Assembly: GCA_965602675.1 (NCBI GenBank)
Contig: CBFCZO010000172.1
Location: 1-5,398 of the forward strand
DNA: 5,398 nt
Source of the DNA: DATKUA01 sp965602675
GTDB taxonomy: Bacteria; Acidobacteriota; DATKUA01
Reading direction: 5' to 3'
The notes under the pieces were generated by a model that was given only the letters and a program-made list of their open reading frames with translations, searched no databases and was not told where the DNA came from. The position numbers were made by a program, and so were the translations under genes. Position 1 is the stretch's first letter. The number at the start of each line of letters is the position of its first letter. This document shows positions 1-5,398 of this stretch, piece by piece.

Positions 1-76
1 TACACGTGTCTGCACCAATTCAGCAAGACGATGTAGGGGTGCGCTTTAGCTCCCCCGCGTTCGCAGCCGTTAATAT

Positions 77-1324
77 TTATTGCCGCAGGTGTGCGGGCAG
101 GAACGAGTGGTCGATTTCGGTCGTCTTCGCCAGCTCTATAGCTTCGTAGGTCAACTCCAGCCAGCGCTCGACGACGGCGTCCCACGAATGCCTCTCGGCG
201 ACATATCGTTTCGCCGTCACGCCGAGCCTTTTGCGCAGCGGCTCGTTCTCGACCAGTTCGTAGAGAATTCGCCCTAGATGATGCTCGGTATCGACCACCG
301 GCACTTTGATCACCGCGTCGTCGGGCAGGTCGCGCAGGTGGGCGAGATCGGAAACAACTGTCGTCGTGCCCAGCCCCATAGCCCGCAGAGCGGCCGCTGA
401 GGTCTCGCGGCGCGTGGGCCAGCGCAGGAAGACGGCGACATCGCACGCCGCCATCAGCGTGAGGAATTCATCCATCGGCAGGCGTCCTGTCGGTATCGCC
501 AAGCCCAGGAGCCGCCTCTCCGCAATCATTGCATCCAGCGGCAGATCTTTTGCGACGCCTCCGGCCAGTAGCAGCCGGGCGTCGGGGCGTTGTTTCAGCA
601 GCCGTGCGAATGCGTCGAGCAGCATGGCAATCCCCTTGTCCGGCGTCAGCAGACCGAACGTGCCGACCAGGAAGGAGTCTTTCGGTATGCCGAACTTCTC
701 CCGCGCTGCGGAAATCTGCTTAGGCGCAACATCGGCGGCGTCCATACCCATCGGGACGGAGCGCACCTGCGCGCCGGGCACGGCTTCGCTTATCTTCCCG
801 GCCACCCACTCCTCGTGCACGACCGTAAAAACGCTCGCGCGGACGGGTAGCTCGGACAGTGTGAACGAGCGCAACAGGAAGCTGCTGTGCATGCCGGCAA
901 GCGCCAGTTCGGCGGCGGTCTCGCCACGCTCACCGTAGGCCGCGGCCATCTCCTCGCGGTATTCTTCGCCGCGCCAGCCTTCGATCGTGGTTTTGAGGCG
1001 TGTGTCGTGCAGCGAGAGATCGTGCAGCACGGTCAGCCCGGGGAAGGCGTAGAGGTAGGGGTAAATGTAGTCGTGGCAGGAGGCGTTGCCGAGGTGGTAA
1101 ACGCAGAGGTCGTATGGATTCCGTTTAAACTCGGCGCGGAATCCCTCCACCGGGAGGCAGCGCACCGCCTTCTTCAGCGCGGCGTGGTCTGTTTCATAGC
1201 TGTCGAGATAGAGGTCGATTTCGAGCTTTCCGGCAAGGCGTGGCAGCAGCTCGGCGATGTAGTCACTGATCCCCGACGGCACCGGCGGCGCCGGGGAGAA
1301 GATCGCGATGCGTGGCTTGCTCAT
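77..1324 (-). CDS. Group 4 (GT-B fold) glycosyltransferase
   Basis: Probable retaining glycosyltransferase that moves a sugar from a nucleotide-sugar donor to a surface polysaccharide, lipid or similar acceptor in the cytoplasm; donor and acceptor cannot be read from the sequence. It is about 415 residues, the usual GT4 length. The N-terminal half starts with a Rossmann strand and glycine loop (RIAIFSPAPPVPSGISDY) and carries a VLHDLSLHD segment near residue 100. The C-terminal donor-binding half has GTFGLLTPDKG and LLLAGG (about residues 220-260), then a WPTRRETSAAALRAMG segment with Glu307. The second Glu of the classical EX7E motif is not present; Arg or Ala stands there. No signal peptide or membrane span is seen. 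The ATG at 1324 is chosen; a TTG two codons upstream (1330) would overlap the yqeY stop as TTGA. It lies directly behind yqeY and is probably co-transcribed with it. Family call is firm, specific role unknown. Confidence 0.88.
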   Translation of the reverse strand: MSKPRIAIFSPAPPVPSGISDYIAELLPRLAGKLEIDLYLDSYETDHAALKKAVRCLPVEGFRAEFKRNPYDLCVYHLGNASCHDYIYPYLYAFPGLTVLHDLSLHDTRLKTTIEGWRGEEYREEMAAAYGERGETAAELALAGMHSSFLLRSFTLSELPVRASVFTVVHEEWVAGKISEAVPGAQVRSVPMGMDAADVAPKQISAAREKFGIPKDSFLVGTFGLLTPDKGIAMLLDAFARLLKQRPDARLLLAGGVAKDLPLDAMIAERRLLGLAIPTGRLPMDEFLTLMAACDVAVFLRWPTRRETSAAALRAMGLGTTTVVSDLAHLRDLPDDAVIKVPVVDTEHHLGRILYELVENEPLRKRLGVTAKRYVAERHSWDAVVERWLELTYEAIELAKTTEIDHSFLPAHLRQ

Positions 1325-1326
1325 CG

Positions 1327-1764
1327 TCAATCGAGCTTCGAAGCGACGAGGCTCTGGACCTCCTTGCCGTCCACCCGCCCGCGGTAGCGAGCCATGATTT
1401 CCTTCATCACCTGGCCCATTTCCCGCTTGCTCGTTGCGCCGGTTTCGGCGATCACCTCGTCGACCACCTTCTCCAATTCTTCGGGACTGAGTTTGTCCGG
1501 CAGGTAGGCGCGCAGCAACTCCGCCTCGGCCTCCTCCGTTGCAGCCTGCTCCTCGCGACCGCCGTCGCGAAACGCCGCCGCGGCCTCTTCCCGCTTCTTC
1601 AATGCCTTCTGGATCGTGGCCAGCACCTCGCCCTCGTCTAGCTCGTCACCCTTGGAGATCGCGGCATTCTTGAGCTCGGAAAGCGTCATCCGCAGGACGC
1701 CGAGCTTCAGCTTTTCCCCGGCCTTCATCGCCGCTTTCATCTCCTGCTGGATCTTTTCGATCAT
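1327..1764 (-). CDS. yqeY: GatB/YqeY domain-containing protein (YqeY-like)
   Basis: A 145-residue cytoplasmic protein matching the typical length (about 147-150) and pattern of the YqeY family, which is related to the C-terminal tRNA-interacting domain of GatB, the Asp/Glu-tRNA amidotransferase subunit. Diagnostic stretches are the N-terminal helix MIEKIQQEMKAAMKAGEK, then LKLGVLRMTLSELKNAAI, the basic/acidic helix around KKREEAAAAFRDGGREE, LLRAYLPDKLSPEEL, and the C-terminal GQVMKEIMARYRGRVDGKEV. The charged middle is probably helical. The start is set by a strong GGAGGA (1771-1776) six bases before the ATG at 1764. The reading frame stays open upstream but that part has no family resemblance. 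The ATG overlaps the stop of a possible small upstream ORF (ATGA), and the stop lies two bases before the glycosyltransferase ATG. The biological role of stand-alone YqeY proteins is poorly known; a tRNA-related role is inferred from the GatB relationship. Confidence 0.93.
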   Translation of the reverse strand: MIEKIQQEMKAAMKAGEKLKLGVLRMTLSELKNAAISKGDELDEGEVLATIQKALKKREEAAAAFRDGGREEQAATEEAEAELLRAYLPDKLSPEELEKVVDEVIAETGATSKREMGQVMKEIMARYRGRVDGKEVQSLVASKLD

Positions 1765-1850
1765 TTCCCATCCTCCACGAAGCCGAGCCGGTGAGCCGGC
1801 ACGGCGTTGAATTCTTCGTTCTCGCACTGACAGATCGCACATTGTTGCAC
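1761..1850 (-). CDS. Candidate 29-residue Cys-rich small protein (CxxCxC)
   Basis: Unrecognised small ORF of 29 codons plus stop. It starts at GTG (1850), and its TGA overlaps the yqeY ATG in the classical four-base ATGA arrangement that favours translational coupling. The peptide begins VQQCAICQCENEEF and ends HRLGFVEDGK. Cys4, Cys7 and Cys9 form a CxxCxC cluster and His20 follows, which could bind zinc or another metal, but the protein is too short to assign to a family. A GGGAGG at 1858-1863 lies seven bases before the GTG, a good Shine-Dalgarno position. That site falls partly in the 3' arm of the inverted repeat at 1854-1877. It could be a genuine small protein, a leader peptide that regulates yqeY, or chance in GC-rich DNA. 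Coding status is inferred only from the start signals, the overlap and the Cys pattern. Confidence 0.33.
   Translation of the reverse strand: MQQCAICQCENEEFNAVPAHRLGFVEDGK
1771..1776 (-). promoter_or_regulatory. Shine-Dalgarno of yqeY
   Basis: GGAGGA read on the minus strand, six bases before the ATG at 1764. It is the strongest ribosome binding site in the window and decides the yqeY start against the longer in-frame extension upstream. Confidence 0.8.
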
Positions 1851-1853
1851 AAT

Positions 1854-1877
1854 CCGGCCTCCCGGCGTCAAGGCCGG
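1854..1877. repeat. Perfect 7-bp GC-rich inverted repeat (CCGGCCT / AGGCCGG)
   Basis: CCGGCCT at 1854-1860 and AGGCCGG at 1871-1877 are exact reverse complements separated by ten bases. It sits in the spacer between the yqeY unit and the divergently transcribed MBL gene. In the yqeY-side transcript it would form a stable hairpin that includes part of a Shine-Dalgarno-like GGGAGG. It has no following T-tract on either strand, so an intrinsic terminator is unlikely. It could be a leader hairpin or a DNA operator; by chance it is also possible at this GC content. Confidence 0.4.
1858..1863 (-). promoter_or_regulatory. Possible Shine-Dalgarno of the small Cys-rich ORF
   Basis: GGGAGG on the minus strand, seven bases before the GTG at 1850. 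Its last three bases lie in one arm of the 7-bp inverted repeat at 1854-1877, so folding of the transcript could hide it. It matters only if the small ORF is real. Confidence 0.3.
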
Positions 1878-1962
1878 CGAGCTCCGGACACAACTGCTCT
1901 CTCGCTGTTCCGGGTTTGAGACCTGGGCCGTTCAACAAACAGGGATAGGGCGTATATTTGTT

Positions 1963-1971
1963 GGAGTAAGG
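1963..1971 (+). promoter_or_regulatory. Ribosome binding region of the MBL-PKD gene
   Basis: GGAGTAAGG is a purine-rich Shine-Dalgarno-like stretch. Its AAGG part lies seven bases before the GTG at 1979 and four before a TTG at 1976, but sixteen before the ATG at 1988. This favours a non-ATG start, with 1979 preferred. All three starts give the same signal peptide. Confidence 0.55.
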
Positions 1972-1978
1972 TTTTTTG

Positions 1979-2674
1979 GTGAACGCCATGAGAAATCTGA
2001 CGAATAAGACCGTGCTCGTGCTGCTGCTGGCCGCCGCGGCGGCTTTCGGGCAGGTCCTCGAAATCCACCACCTCGACGTCGGCCAGGGCGACGCCACGTT
2101 GGTCATCGGGCCCAACAAAACGGTTATGCTGATCGACGGGGGCAATACCGGCAAAGGCTCCGGCGTCATCCTGCCCTACCTCGACGATCTGGGAGTCGAC
2201 TCAATCGACTACATCGTCGCCACCCACATGCACACCGACCACATCGGCGGTCTCGACGAGGTGATGGCCGGGGGTCTGCAGATAGGCGATGTGCTCGACA
2301 ACGGCTCTTCGGCGCCCTACTACAGCTATGCCGACTACGTCATGGCGGCAGCGGCGTATGCATCTTCCCGCAAAACGATAGCAGTCGGCGAGGTGATCGA
2401 TCTTGGCAAAGGCGCCACCGCCACCTGTGTCTACCGCAATGAGCAGGGCGGCGGCGGCGGATTTTCCGTCGATGAGGAGAACGACAAGTCGGTTTGCCTG
2501 TTGATCGAATACAAAAAACTCCCTTACTTCATCGGCGGCGACATCGGCGGGGGAAACATAGGTTACAGCGATGTCGAGAGCTTCGTGGCCCCGGACGTAG
2601 GCGACGTCGATGTGCTGCGGGTCAACCACCACGGCAGTTCGAGTTCATCCAACGAGACTTTTCTCGGCACTTGA
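1979..2674 (+). CDS. Secreted ComEC/Rec2-like metallo-beta-lactamase-fold hydrolase, N-terminal part (frameshifted)
   Basis: N-terminal part of an exported MBL-fold metallohydrolase most like the C-terminal hydrolase domain of ComEC/Rec2 competence proteins and their stand-alone relatives. Counting from the Met at 1988: residues 1-21 are a signal peptide (MRNLTNK, then a Leu/Ala-rich core, likely cut near AFG-Q); HHLDVGQGDATLV (27-39) is the family's opening motif; LIDGG (48-52) follows; THMHTDHIGG (79-88) is the metal-binding HxHxDH with His80, His82, Asp84 and His85; GGDIGG holds the bridging Asp185; and VNHHGS (212-217) gives the His that ends the metal site. Two metal ions, probably zinc, and phosphoester hydrolysis are family knowledge; the substrate is unknown. 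The frame ends at TGA 2672-2674 immediately after FLGT, where the family normally continues LKPxxAIISVG. That segment follows at once in the -1 frame, so this is the front of a broken or frameshifted gene rather than a complete protein. Confidence 0.85.
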   Translation: MNAMRNLTNKTVLVLLLAAAAAFGQVLEIHHLDVGQGDATLVIGPNKTVMLIDGGNTGKGSGVILPYLDDLGVDSIDYIVATHMHTDHIGGLDEVMAGGLQIGDVLDNGSSAPYYSYADYVMAAAAYASSRKTIAVGEVIDLGKGATATCVYRNEQGGGGGFSVDEENDKSVCLLIEYKKLPYFIGGDIGGGNIGYSDVESFVAPDVGDVDVLRVNHHGSSSSSNETFLGT

Positions 2675-3459
2675 AGCCCGAGGCGGCCATCATTTCAGTC
2701 GGATCAAACACCTACGGCCACCCAACCGGGCCGGTTCTGAGCAGGCTCTACCTCGCGGGTAGCGACGTGCTCCAGACCGGCTGTGGTGCCAACCCCTGCG
2801 GCAAGGTGATGGGGCACGTCGTAATCGTCGTGAAGAAGGGCAAGAAATACTGGATCAACGGCTCGGTACGCAGGAAGGACGAGTTCATTAAAAAGACGAA
2901 CCGCGCGCCGCAGGCTGACTTCACCTTCTCCGTGAAAGGCAACACCGTTTCCTTCGACGCCTCCTCGTGCAGCGACGACGGCAAGATCAAGCATTGCTTC
3001 TGGAACTTCGGCGACGGAACCACCGTTTCCAGCAGAAAGCTCTGCAAGGTCAGCCACACCTACGACGGCGAGGGCGACTACACGACCTTCCTCAGCGTTC
3101 TCGACAAGTTCGGGGTCAGCGGAGTCGTTACAAAGAAGCTATTCTTCGGCGAGGTCGAGTCGGTCAAGGCCTCCGCATATGCCAGCCCCTCTGATCCGGA
3201 GCCCAACAGCCATGTAGAAATACACGTTACAGTGAAAGACCAGGGCGGCAAACCGGTTTCCGGAGCCTCGATCAAGACGATCGCTCATTACAAAACCACC
3301 GACACGACCAAGTACGGAACCAGCGGCTCCGACGGTAAAAACATGATCGATTATTACATTAGTAACGCAACGGTGGGCTACACGGTGGTTGTCAGCATCA
3401 CGGCATCTTATGGCGGGCTGTCGGCGTATACTTCAACAAGTTTCACGCCTGGTAACTGA
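2671..3459 (+). CDS. C-terminal part of the secreted MBL protein: YGHP segment, PKD domain and Ig-like domain (frameshifted)
   Basis: Continuation of the preceding MBL gene in the -1 frame, about 262 residues from 2671. It opens with LKPEAAIISVGSNTYGHP, the conserved end of ComEC-like MBL domains whose GHP His is at 2719, then a basic strand VIVVKKGKKYWING. From about 2899 to 3147 is a PKD domain: ADFTFSV, VSFDASSCSDDG, CFWNFGDGT (3001-3018 core) and SHTYDGEGDYTTFLSVLDKFG. From about 3150 to the stop is a second beta-rich, Ig-like module of roughly 100 residues (VHVTVKDQGGKPVSGA-type pattern, ending YTSTSFTPGN). Such modules are usually extracellular and mediate protein or polysaccharide contacts. 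A TTG overlapping the upstream TGA (TTGA, 2671-2674) could in principle restart translation, but no strong Shine-Dalgarno precedes it, and this piece alone would have no signal peptide. One added base near 2669-2671 would restore a single protein of about 490 residues. The stop lies 13 bases from the end of the convergent pilZ gene. Confidence 0.75.
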   Translation: MKPEAAIISVGSNTYGHPTGPVLSRLYLAGSDVLQTGCGANPCGKVMGHVVIVVKKGKKYWINGSVRRKDEFIKKTNRAPQADFTFSVKGNTVSFDASSCSDDGKIKHCFWNFGDGTTVSSRKLCKVSHTYDGEGDYTTFLSVLDKFGVSGVVTKKLFFGEVESVKASAYASPSDPEPNSHVEIHVTVKDQGGKPVSGASIKTIAHYKTTDTTKYGTSGSDGKNMIDYYISNATVGYTVVVSITASYGGLSAYTSTSFTPGN

Positions 3460-3472
3460 GTGGAATCGTCGC

Positions 3473-3820
3473 TCAGCTCTCCCGCTTCGGCTGCAGCAAC
3501 ACAGCGGCGTCTTCGGTCACTACGGCCTCGAAATTGACCGCGATGTCGTAACCGCCGTCGCTCCGTTCGCTGATACGGGAGATCTTGCCTACAGCCTCCA
3601 ACGTGCTTTCCGCAGGCTCGTCCAGGTCGAGCTTCAGCAGCACCATCGCTCCCAGCGGCAGCTTCTCATTCGTCTTCAACAGCAGTCCGCCCACAGACAT
3701 GTTGAGCGACCGACCCGGCTTGCTCACCGCTTTGCCCGATTCGTCCAGCAGCACGACCTCCGACGCCCCGGCCGCGCTGAATCGGTGGTGACGCCGCTTG
3801 TCGTCTTTGTTATCCGCCAT
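3473..3820 (-). CDS. PilZ domain protein (second of tandem pair)
   Basis: A 115-residue, single-domain cytoplasmic protein of the PilZ family, which binds cyclic di-GMP and passes the signal to motility, polysaccharide or other targets. Both c-di-GMP binding motifs are intact: RRHHR at residues 9-13 (RxxxR) and NMSVGG at 40-45 ([D/N]xSxxG). Typical PilZ strands follow: LLLKTNEKLPLGAMVLLKLDL, then LEAVGKISRI and GGYDIAVNF. A GGAG at 3829-3832 stands eight bases before the ATG at 3820. It lies 54 bases downstream of a related PilZ gene and shares its strand order and ES C-terminus, which points to an old tandem duplication. There is no output domain, so it should act by contacting a partner. 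The partner is not evident from the window. Confidence 0.92.
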   Translation of the reverse strand: MADNKDDKRRHHRFSAAGASEVVLLDESGKAVSKPGRSLNMSVGGLLLKTNEKLPLGAMVLLKLDLDEPAESTLEAVGKISRISERSDGGYDIAVNFEAVVTEDAAVLLQPKRES

Positions 3821-3874
3821 TAGATTTTCTCCGCCGTGGATCAGGAGGTTTCAAGTCTTATCGTTTTCTTTCAA

Positions 3875-4276
3875 TCAGGATTCTAGCAGATCACGCAGAA
3901 CTTTGGCGTTTTTACCTGTCAATTCGTCGAATGCGAGAGCAATTTCGTAGCCGATCTCATCAGCACCCTTGACCCGGACCACTTTGCCGACGGCCTCGAT
4001 CGCCTGCGCGGGTTCGTGCCCCTCGCCCGGTTGCCAGTCGGCGTTCATGCTGTAAATCGAATCCAGGTCGAGCTTGAGCCCGACACGAGTACCGACCGGC
4101 AACCTGATGTCGGTGCTGAGCAGAACTCCTCCCGCGGAGATGTTGAGCGACTCAGCCTTGCGCCTGGGCGCATTAGCCATGATGCCGCTGGCATCCTCGA
4201 TCAGGAAGACCTCCAGCACAGCCGCCGCGGGGATCCGCCTGAAAACCCTCTTTTCCTTCCAAGCGGTTTCGTTCAT
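3875..4276 (-). CDS. PilZ domain protein (first of tandem pair)
   Basis: A 133-residue single-domain PilZ protein, a likely c-di-GMP receptor. The binding motifs are RVFRR at residues 10-14 (RxxxR) and NISAGG at 45-50 ([D/N]xSxxG). The remainder follows the same plan as its downstream paralogue: LPVGTRVGLKLDLD, then EAVGKVVRV, then GYEIALAF, ending DLLES. It differs by an insertion of roughly 15-17 residues after KLDLDSI (YSMNADWQPGEGHEPAQ) and a longer segment before NISAGG. The ATG at 4276 is preceded by an AAAGG-type Shine-Dalgarno (4283-4289). The cstA stop lies only 16 bases upstream, so the two are probably one transcript. Function is inferred from family motifs; the downstream target is unknown. 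Confidence 0.92.
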   Translation of the reverse strand: MNETAWKEKRVFRRIPAAAVLEVFLIEDASGIMANAPRRKAESLNISAGGVLLSTDIRLPVGTRVGLKLDLDSIYSMNADWQPGEGHEPAQAIEAVGKVVRVKGADEIGYEIALAFDELTGKNAKVLRDLLES

Positions 4277-4292
4277 TGCATTCCTTTCCGGC

Positions 4293-5398
4293 TCATTTCG
4301 AGCCTGTAGGCACCGTGCTCACCAGACTCCGCCGCTGCCGCGTGAAGACAGCGAAGCCCACTAACGCCTCGATTACCAGCCACGCCAGCAGCAGCAGGGT
4401 TGCGCCTCCGATCACGATCAGCGGCATGTTCTCTTCAAATCCGGTCTCGACCCAGCCCGCGAGGCTGGCCGCGAGTGCCCAGGTGGTGATCACCAGCATG
4501 AACAACATCGGCAGGAAAGTGAACCAGCTTGGCCGCCTTTGCTTGAAAAAGTAGATAGTCGCGACGAGCAGGGCGATACCGGCAAGTAGCTGGTTGCTGG
4601 TGCCGAACAGCTTCCACAGCGCCAGCCCCGCCGGCTTGCCTCCGAGGTCCATGAGCGCGAAGTATCCGATCATCACCACCGCCAGAGCGCTTGCCGTATA
4701 TCGGTTGGTGAAAAAAGCCGGCAGGCGCATGATTCTGAACAGTTCCTCGAGCGTGTAGCGGGTGAGACGTGTGCCGGTGTCGAGAGTGGTGAGTGCGAAG
4801 GCGACGATGGTCACGGCGAAGAACGTGCTGCCTATGACGGCGGGGATGCCGATCGAAGTGGTGATGTTTGCCGCGCCTGTTACGAACGCGCCGATCTTGA
4901 TACCGACGCCTGCGTCCCCCAGCCAGCCGCTGTAGAGTTCGCCCCACTGAGCTGCGGTGTAGCCGGCGGTGCAACCGACGACCACCAGCACAGCCAGGAA
5001 GCCTTCAGTCAGCATGCCGCCGTAGCCGATCACCCGCGCGTCCTTCTCGCTGCGCAGTTGCTTGCTCGTTGTTCCCGAGCTGACCATGCAGTGGAAGCCG
5101 CTGACCGCTCCGCAGGCTATCGTGATGAACAGGAACGGCACCAGGTCGGGCAAATTTGCACCGGGGTTGTTCATTGCAGCCGTGTTGAGCGCGGGCGCGG
5201 CGATACCGGGGTTGGCGACGAATAGCGCCAGCGTCAACAGAAGCAGCATAGCGTAGAGGTTAAACGAGCTAAGGAAATCGCGCGGCTGCAGCATCAGCCA
5301 CACCGGCAGCACTGAGGCCAGGAAAGCGTAGCCGAGCAGCAGGAAGACCCAGAATTGTTTGAACTCAATGAAGAACGGGAAGGCGACACCCGCGAACA
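4293..5398 (-). CDS. cstA: Carbon starvation protein CstA family transporter, C-terminal part (partial)
   Basis: The 367 C-terminal residues of a polytopic inner-membrane protein; the frame is open to the window edge at 5398, so the N-terminus is missing. The CstA/BtsT family imports pyruvate, and CstA has also been linked to peptide use, mainly during nutrient limitation. Supporting signs are many hydrophobic spans (roughly eight in the visible part), the family motif SGFHCMVSSGTTSKQL near 5093, EKDARVIGYGGMLTEG, TTLDTGTRLTRYTLEE, and FGTSNQLLAGIALL. These resemble the shorter CstA subfamily more than the roughly 700-residue E. coli protein, although full length cannot be judged. The protein ends in a short basic tail (TRQRRSLVSTVPTGSK). 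A GTG at 5312 is an internal codon, not the start, because family-like hydrophobic sequence (FPFFIEFKQFWVFLLLGY) continues upstream. Two pilZ genes follow at close spacing on the same strand. Confidence 0.92.
   Translation of the reverse strand, partial: FAGVAFPFFIEFKQFWVFLLLGYAFLASVLPVWLMLQPRDFLSSFNLYAMLLLLTLALFVANPGIAAPALNTAAMNNPGANLPDLVPFLFITIACGAVSGFHCMVSSGTTSKQLRSEKDARVIGYGGMLTEGFLAVLVVVGCTAGYTAAQWGELYSGWLGDAGVGIKIGAFVTGAANITTSIGIPAVIGSTFFAVTIVAFALTTLDTGTRLTRYTLEELFRIMRLPAFFTNRYTASALAVVMIGYFALMDLGGKPAGLALWKLFGTSNQLLAGIALLVATIYFFKQRRPSWFTFLPMLFMLVITTWALAASLAGWVETGFEENMPLIVIGGATLLLLAWLVIEALVGFAVFTRQRRSLVSTVPTGSK

Noticed and set aside
36..55. Imperfect hairpin (GGGG-T-GC / GC-T-CCCC) downstream of the glycosyltransferase stop
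   Set aside because: The stem has a mismatch and no T-rich tract follows on the minus strand, so a terminator call is not supported.
1931..1958. Possible promoter for the MBL gene (TTCAAC, 16-base gap, TATATT)
   Set aside because: The TATATT at 1953-1958 would place the transcript start inside or next to the Shine-Dalgarno at 1963-1971, and the -35 matches poorly.
1765..2169. In-frame N-terminal extension of yqeY on the minus strand
   Set aside because: The extension has no resemblance to the family, runs antisense through the MBL signal peptide, and a strong Shine-Dalgarno marks the ATG at 1764.
2201..2632. Long open frame on the minus strand opposite the MBL gene
   Set aside because: Translation is low-complexity Val/Ala/His-rich and lies opposite a gene with clear family motifs; it is a GC-rich shadow.
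2651..2674. Programmed -1 ribosomal frameshift in the MBL gene
   Set aside because: No X XXY YYZ heptamer in the reading frame before the TGA; simple mutation or sequence error explains it better.
3456..3476. CTGAG/CTCAG inverted repeat between the convergent MBL-PKD and pilZ genes, a possible bidirectional terminator
   Set aside because: Only five base pairs plus a wobble, a long loop and no T-tract on either side; it mostly reflects the two stop-codon regions.
4435..4974. Arg/His-rich open frame on the minus strand inside cstA
   Set aside because: It is the alternate frame of a clear membrane transporter and has the biased composition of a GC-rich shadow frame.

Overview
The window looks like chromosomal DNA of a GC-rich, probably Gram-negative-type bacterium that uses c-di-GMP signalling. 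It holds a carbon-starvation transporter, two PilZ proteins, a GatB/YqeY protein, a group 4 glycosyltransferase and a secreted metallo-beta-lactamase-fold (MBL) protein with PKD and Ig-like domains. That mix is common in deltaproteobacteria-like, Acidobacteria-like and uncultivated phyla, but nothing here fixes the taxon. I see no rRNA, tRNA, CRISPR, insertion sequence or phage gene.

Layout. On the minus strand, from about 1850 down to 77, there is a compact unit: a candidate 29-residue Cys-rich ORF (1850-1761), a YqeY-like protein (1764-1327) and a GT4 glycosyltransferase (1324-77). These genes touch or overlap. The interval 1851-1978 is a divergent spacer with a perfect GC-rich inverted repeat at 1854-1877.

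On the plus strand, about 1979-3459 encodes a secreted ComEC/Rec2-type MBL hydrolase domain followed by a PKD domain and a C-terminal Ig-like domain. The gene is split by a one-base frameshift at about 2669-2671: a TGA ends the first frame exactly where the family's conserved LKP segment continues in the next frame.

Converging on it from the right is a second minus-strand unit: the C-terminal part of a CstA-family transporter (entering from the window edge at 5398, ending at 4293), then two tandem PilZ-domain genes (4276-3875 and 3820-3473).

How the genes may work together. The cstA-pilZ-pilZ order suggests that nutrient (pyruvate or peptide) uptake and c-di-GMP effectors are co-transcribed. 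The glycosyltransferase and the secreted protein are consistent with cell-surface functions, but no direct functional link between the two sides of the window is visible. The items most worth a second look are the frameshifted secreted MBL-PKD protein, the tiny CxxCxC ORF coupled to yqeY through an ATGA overlap with a hairpin over its ribosome binding site, and the cstA-PilZ-PilZ arrangement.
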